Assembly (NCBI RefSeq): GCF_004151485.1 | Contig: NZ_SBFF01000017.1 | Coordinates: 1 to 45,073, forward strand | Direction: 5' to 3' | DNA: 45,073 nucleotides | Source of the DNA: Sphingosinicella sp. CPCC 101087 | GTDB taxonomy: Bacteria; Pseudomonadota; Alphaproteobacteria; Sphingomonadales; Sphingomonadaceae | Shown: positions 43,478-45,073 of the stretch, one piece after another | How the letters are laid out: each line of letters opens with the position of its first letter | Position numbering within the stretch: the stretch's first letter is position 1 | Program-made: the position numbers and the translations under genes | Notes under the pieces: model-generated | What the model saw: only the letters and a program-made list of their open reading frames with translations | Told to the model about the DNA's origin: nothing | The model's database searches: none

Positions 43478-45073
43478 TCAGGCTCCGAAAATGAAGAAGT
43501 CCTGGTTGTTGAGAACGGTGCCATCCGCGACTGAGGCGAACAATCTGGCGGCCGCGCCGCCCGAACCGTCCGGGTCGAAGTATATGTCGCCCCGAGCTTG
43601 ATCGTAGAGGATCCTGTCGTTCGCATCGAGCGGTGCCGTCGTCAGCTTGAAAGCGCTGGCCGGTAGCGTCCCCAATCCCCCGGCGATGCCAGTGAAGACA
43701 CTCTGCAGCAGGCCAATCCGCTCGTTCGTCGTGTTGAAATCCGCGATGGTGTCAACGTTCCCCGGCGCAAGCGACGAAGTGAACAGGAACTGGTCCCTCC
43801 CGCCGGCTCCGCCGATCAGCACGTCCGCGCCGGAGCCGCCGTAAAGGAAGTCCCTTCCGGCACCACCGTCGACATAGTCGTTGCCGGCCCCTCCGGACAG
43901 GACGTTGTTACCGGAATTTCCGAAGATCCGATTGGCGCTGTTATTGCCGGTTCCGTCACTATGACCGGGACCGACCAGCCTAAGCTGCTCAACATTGGTC
44001 GTCAGGGTGTAGGCGGCGAGGCTGCTCTCGACCACGTCAACGCCCGCCGAGGCGCTTTCGACCACCACGTCACCCAGATCATTGACGATATAGGTGTCGC
44101 TATGGGCACCTCCGAGCATGATGTCGGCGTCCGCACCGCCATCCAGATAGTCGGCGCCCGCGCCACCGTTGAGATTGTCGGTACCAGCGCCGCCCCTCAG
44201 CTCATCGTTTCCGGCGCCACCGAGCAGGATGTCGGCTCCGCCCTCACCAAATATGCGATCATGTCCGCCGGCGCCGTCCAAGACGTTTGCGCCCGCATTA
44301 CCGTAAATTTGTTGAGCCACGGCGCTTCCGGTGAAGTTGATCGGCGAGAGTCCTGTCAGGTCGCTCGTCTGCATGACCTCGACGTAGGAATTGCTTCCAA
44401 GCACGTAGCTGACGCTGGCGATGATCTGATCCTGGCCTTCCCCTGCCGCTTCCACGACCAGGTGTCCGGAGCTGTTGATGAAGTAGGTGTCATCGCCCAG
44501 GCCGCCCTGTGCTTCATCCGTCCCTCCATCCGGTGTCAAGATGTCCGCACCGTCCGTCCCGAGGATTAGATCATCGGTGTCGAGTCCTTCGAGCGTGATC
44601 GTCACGACAGCCGTCGAGCCGCCTTCCAGAGTGTAGCTGAACGTGTCCATTCCGGGCGTGTTGCTGGCGCCGGTCGTCGGCAGCGGCGTCTCGTCGAACG
44701 AGCCATCCGGATCATAATCGAACGTGCCGTCGGCGTTCACCGTCAACAGGGCACCCGACTCGAGCTCAATTGTCGTGCCCAGGTTCAGGGCGGAGCCGTT
44801 GACTTCGGCAATCACGAGAGGTGGTCCGCCAAGATCGTCGTCAAATCCAAAGCCATTGTCCCCGAACAGTGTTCCAGAGAAGGCGTCATTCTCATCGATG
44901 ACGAATGCGTCGTTGTTGGCGATCGCGCCGGTCGGCGCCGCCAGGTCGACGGTATCGTTCGCGAAGGCGAGCAGCTCGACATTGCGCACCCTGTCGGTGC
45001 CGTCAGCCATCGTCCCGCGGGCGTGGACGACGGTAACGCTTCCGTCTCCGTTGAACAGGATGTCGTAATTCTC
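43478..45073 (-). CDS. RTX calcium-binding repeat protein (partial, N-terminus beyond window)
   Basis: A 531-residue C-terminal part of a larger protein; the frame remains open through the right edge, so the start is outside. From its first visible residue: NGDGSVTVVHARG, then a cadherin/VCBS-like beta-sandwich (ANNDAFVIDENDAFSGTLFG ... MDTFSYTLEGG). Two blocks of nonapeptide RTX repeats follow (GGAGNDELRGGAGTDNLNGG; GGAGNDYVDGGAGRDFLYGG), interrupted by LVVEAAGEGQDQIIASVSYV-like linkers, then a repeat-free C-terminus ending NNQDFFIFGA that serves as type I secretion signal. Calcium folds the repeats outside the cell. It may be an adhesin or an enzyme; the catalytic part, if any, lies outside the window. 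No type I secretion genes are in view. Confidence 0.92.
   Translation of the reverse strand, partial: ENYDILFNGDGSVTVVHARGTMADGTDRVRNVELLAFANDTVDLAAPTGAIANNDAFVIDENDAFSGTLFGDNGFGFDDDLGGPPLVIAEVNGSALNLGTTIELESGALLTVNADGTFDYDPDGSFDETPLPTTGASNTPGMDTFSYTLEGGSTAVVTITLEGLDTDDLILGTDGADILTPDGGTDEAQGGLGDDTYFINSSGHLVVEAAGEGQDQIIASVSYVLGSNSYVEVMQTSDLTGLSPINFTGSAVAQQIYGNAGANVLDGAGGHDRIFGEGGADILLGGAGNDELRGGAGTDNLNGGAGADYLDGGADADIMLGGAHSDTYIVNDLGDVVVESASAGVDVVESSLAAYTLTTNVEQLRLVGPGHSDGTGNNSANRIFGNSGNNVLSGGAGNDYVDGGAGRDFLYGGSGADVLIGGAGGRDQFLFTSSLAPGNVDTIADFNTTNERIGLLQSVFTGIAGGLGTLPASAFKLTTAPLDANDRILYDQARGDIYFDPDGSGGAAARLFASVADGTVLNNQDFFIFGA

Noticed and set aside
35775-45073. Second copy of the tRNA-Phe 3' end (right attachment site)
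   Set aside because: Not seen by eye; the island likely ends beyond the window.

Overview
The window reads as a high-GC alphaproteobacterial chromosome, most likely a member of the Sphingomonadales. The reasons are dense short-spaced GC-rich genes, a CobS/CobT pair next to a J-domain gene and bolA, the infA-maf-RNase-yacG block, a K+-insensitive HppA, XseA with its DUF2093 partner, and intergenic palindromes built on a CCCCAGC...GCTGGGG core. Genus-level placement is inference.

Layout. 1-883: a GIY-YIG protein and a block of dispersed palindromic repeats. 884-13241: an accessory block around a 990-residue TonB-dependent receptor. It holds a TPR/2OG oxygenase, a SAM methyltransferase, a second 2OG oxygenase, a sulfotransferase-like protein, a small exported protein, a TPR/aspartyl-asparaginyl hydroxylase-like protein and two paralogous HxD...H oxygenases. 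That makes five predicted Fe(II)/2-oxoglutarate oxygenases plus two other group-transfer enzymes around one outer-membrane transporter. This is the best candidate for an undescribed system: possibly modification of an imported or exported ligand or peptide, or of the receptor itself. The substrate cannot be read from the sequence.

13363-35797: mostly core genome. It contains xseA/DUF2093, purD (its start codon overlaps the xseA start codon on the other strand), a three-gene membrane/HhH operon, a CNNM/CBS transporter, an OmpA-family protein, tadA, rpmB, a phytase-esterase-like protein, a glycine-zipper protein, cobT, cobS, a J protein, bolA, a DUF6445-like oxygenase, pirin, an alpha/beta hydrolase, nusB, thiL, hppA, infA, maf, a short RNase E/G-like protein, yacG and tRNA-Phe.

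35798-45073: a decayed integrative element inserted downstream of tRNA-Phe. A tyrosine integrase is broken by one extra base. A solitary CopG-like protein of the conjugation type, an ArdC antirestriction fragment, an SSB/excisionase chimera and an IS481-like transposase tail look like pieces of a former conjugative element. Cargo includes a Tat-exported beta-helix protein, a HEPN-like protein of unknown function, a DUF551-like protein and the C-terminal part of a large RTX protein that runs off the right edge. No right attachment site was seen, so the island probably continues beyond the window.
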